Shown one piece after another: positions 14,790 through 15,161 of a stretch of 15,161 bases of DNA (the stretch's first letter is position 1; each line of letters starts with the position of its first letter). The notes below the pieces were generated by a model. The model made no database searches, had not been told where the DNA came from, and saw only the letters and a program-made list of their open reading frames with translations. Location: NCBI GenBank assembly GCA_964443545.1, contig CAYUCV010000024.1, positions 1 to 15,161 on the forward strand, written 5' to 3'. Made by a program: the position numbers and the translations under genes. The DNA comes from JBAZKV01 sp964443545 (GTDB lineage: Bacteria > Margulisbacteria > WOR-1 > JAKLHX01 > JBAZKV01).

Positions 14790-15025
14790 TTGCTTTGCCC
14801 GTCCTCGTCATTGGTCATGCTGACTACTGTAGAGAACATTACGGTGATAAGGCCCGCGCAGACAGAGAGCTCAAATACGGCGGCATAAGGAGAGTTCATC
14901 TTGAAAAAAGCAATAGAGAGAAGTATGCTCAGTATCCCGAGGCAGATACCGGCCTTGAGAAGGTCCTTCAGCAGGACCGCGCCTGCCGCGCTTAAGACTA
15001 ACGCTGTCAAAAGTATGAGGTTCAT
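14786..15025 (-). CDS. Three-helix membrane subunit like MbhD / N-terminal half of NuoJ
   Basis: This is the first gene of the hydrogenase operon, with 79 residues and three hydrophobic segments (about 2-19, 22-42, 47-70). The third, YAAVFELSVCAGLITVMF, matches both the NuoJ helix with AGxxxVLF and the MbhD/DUF4040 helix with ExxVxAGL; Glu52 is in the MbhD-like position. The chosen start MNLILLTALV is preceded by AAGGGTAG. The frame stays open upstream to 15154, but that extension is Arg-rich, crosses the leader hairpin and promoter, and is rejected. The acidic tail NDEDGQSK ends in the cytoplasm or periplasm just as the next gene begins. Confidence 0.78.
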   Translation of the reverse strand: MNLILLTALVLSAAGAVLLKDLLKAGICLGILSILLSIAFFKMNSPYAAVFELSVCAGLITVMFSTVVSMTNDEDGQSK

Positions 15026-15040
15026 TCTACCCTTTTCAAT

Positions 15041-15063
15041 AAAAATCCGCCTCCGTCGGCGGA
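15041..15063 (-). terminator. Terminator-like hairpin in the hydrogenase operon leader
   Basis: On the minus strand TCCGCC-GACGGA-GGCGGA forms a 6-bp GC-rich stem with a 6-base loop, followed directly by TTTTT. This is the form of an intrinsic terminator. It sits between the predicted promoter (-10 at 15074-15079) and the first ATG (15025), with the stem beginning about four bases into the transcript. It may act as an attenuator, or as a stabilising 5' hairpin, or be a dispersed repeat. Confidence 0.6.
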
Positions 15064-15073
15064 CTACACTGGA

Positions 15074-15102
15074 ATTATACTTGATTAAAATAATCTTTTC
15101 AA
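15074..15102 (-). promoter_or_regulatory. Strong predicted sigma-70-type promoter for the hydrogenase operon
   Basis: Read on the minus strand, -35 TTGAAA (15102-15097) is followed by exactly 17 bases and a consensus -10 TATAAT (15079-15074). The transcription start should be near 15067, about 42 bases before the first ATG. No other promoter of this quality is seen before the operon. Confidence 0.75.
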
Positions 15103-15111
15103 GACGACGAT

Positions 15112-15161
15112 TTGCCTCACATAAAAAGTATCTGAAAGCCATTCGTTGCCTCAAATAAAAA
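15112..15161. repeat. Pair of 16-bp direct repeats upstream of the hydrogenase promoter
   Basis: TTGCCTCACATAAAAA (15112-15127) and TTGCCTCAAATAAAAA (15146-15161) match at 15 of 16 positions, with a period of 34 bp. The second copy ends exactly at the window edge, so more copies may follow. They lie about 10 and 44 bp upstream of the -35 box, as upstream activator sites would. The rest of 15103-15161 shows no gene that I can support. Confidence 0.5.

Noticed and set aside
15026..15154. N-terminal extension of the first hydrogenase gene up to 15154
   Set aside because: It would cross the promoter and leader hairpin, reads as an Arg-rich segment unlike any NuoJ/MbhD protein, and the ATG at 15025 has a ribosome site.
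15112..15161. CRISPR array start
   Set aside because: Only two 16-bp copies with an 18-bp gap are visible. Repeat length is too short, there are no cas genes nearby, and the position directly upstream of a promoter fits regulatory sites better.

Overview
The window looks like chromosomal DNA from an anaerobic, outer-membrane-bearing (diderm) bacterium of moderate GC content. The Mla-type lipid-transport genes imply an outer membrane. The multi-subunit [NiFe] hydrogenase implies H2-linked energy conservation. The gene content and the short low-complexity repeats resemble genomes of uncultured lineages near the Cyanobacteria (Saganbacteria/WOR-1 or Margulisbacteria type), but that placement is a weak inference and the window holds no marker gene to prove it.

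Layout, left to right. Positions 122-4213 (minus strand) form a compact operon, transcribed nnr-mlaE-mlaF-mlaD: a fused NAD(P)H-hydrate epimerase/dehydratase, then the permease, ATPase and MCE-domain subunits of a phospholipid transporter. Positions 4214-4386 are a divergent control region. It has two good sigma-70-type promoters whose -35 boxes overlap almost completely, a 10-bp palindrome at the citrate synthase start site, and an inverted repeat in the leader of the nnr-mla transcript. Positions 4387-5745 (plus strand) encode a citrate synthase with all catalytic residues. It converges on the next operon with only 5 bp between the stop codons.

Positions 5751-15025 (minus strand) are one tightly packed 12-gene operon for a membrane-bound group 4 [NiFe] hydrogenase. 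The genes are mostly overlapping or 0-1 bp apart. In transcription order they are MbhD-like, MbhE-like, NuoK, NuoL, NuoM, NuoN, NuoA-like, small subunit (NuoB/MbhJ), NuoC/MbhK, large catalytic subunit (MbhL/NuoD family), NuoH/MbhM and the 2[4Fe-4S] protein NuoI/MbhN. The large subunit keeps both CxxC pairs that bind the Ni-Fe centre, so this is a hydrogenase and not a quinone-reducing complex I. No NuoE, NuoF or NuoG is present. The gene order is that of archaeal Mbh (D-E-G-H-I-J-K-L-M-N), but the single antiporter-like MbhH is replaced by the three large antiporter-like subunits typical of complex I, and the Mrp-type subunits MbhA, B, C and F are absent. The simplest reading is a ferredoxin-oxidising, H2-evolving (or reverse) ion pump with a complex-I-sized membrane arm.

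Upstream of this operon lie a near-consensus promoter, a terminator-like hairpin only a few bases past the predicted start of transcription, and a pair of 16-bp direct repeats running to the window edge. Together these suggest controlled expression of the hydrogenase. No hydrogenase maturation gene, tRNA, rRNA, transposase or CRISPR array was found.
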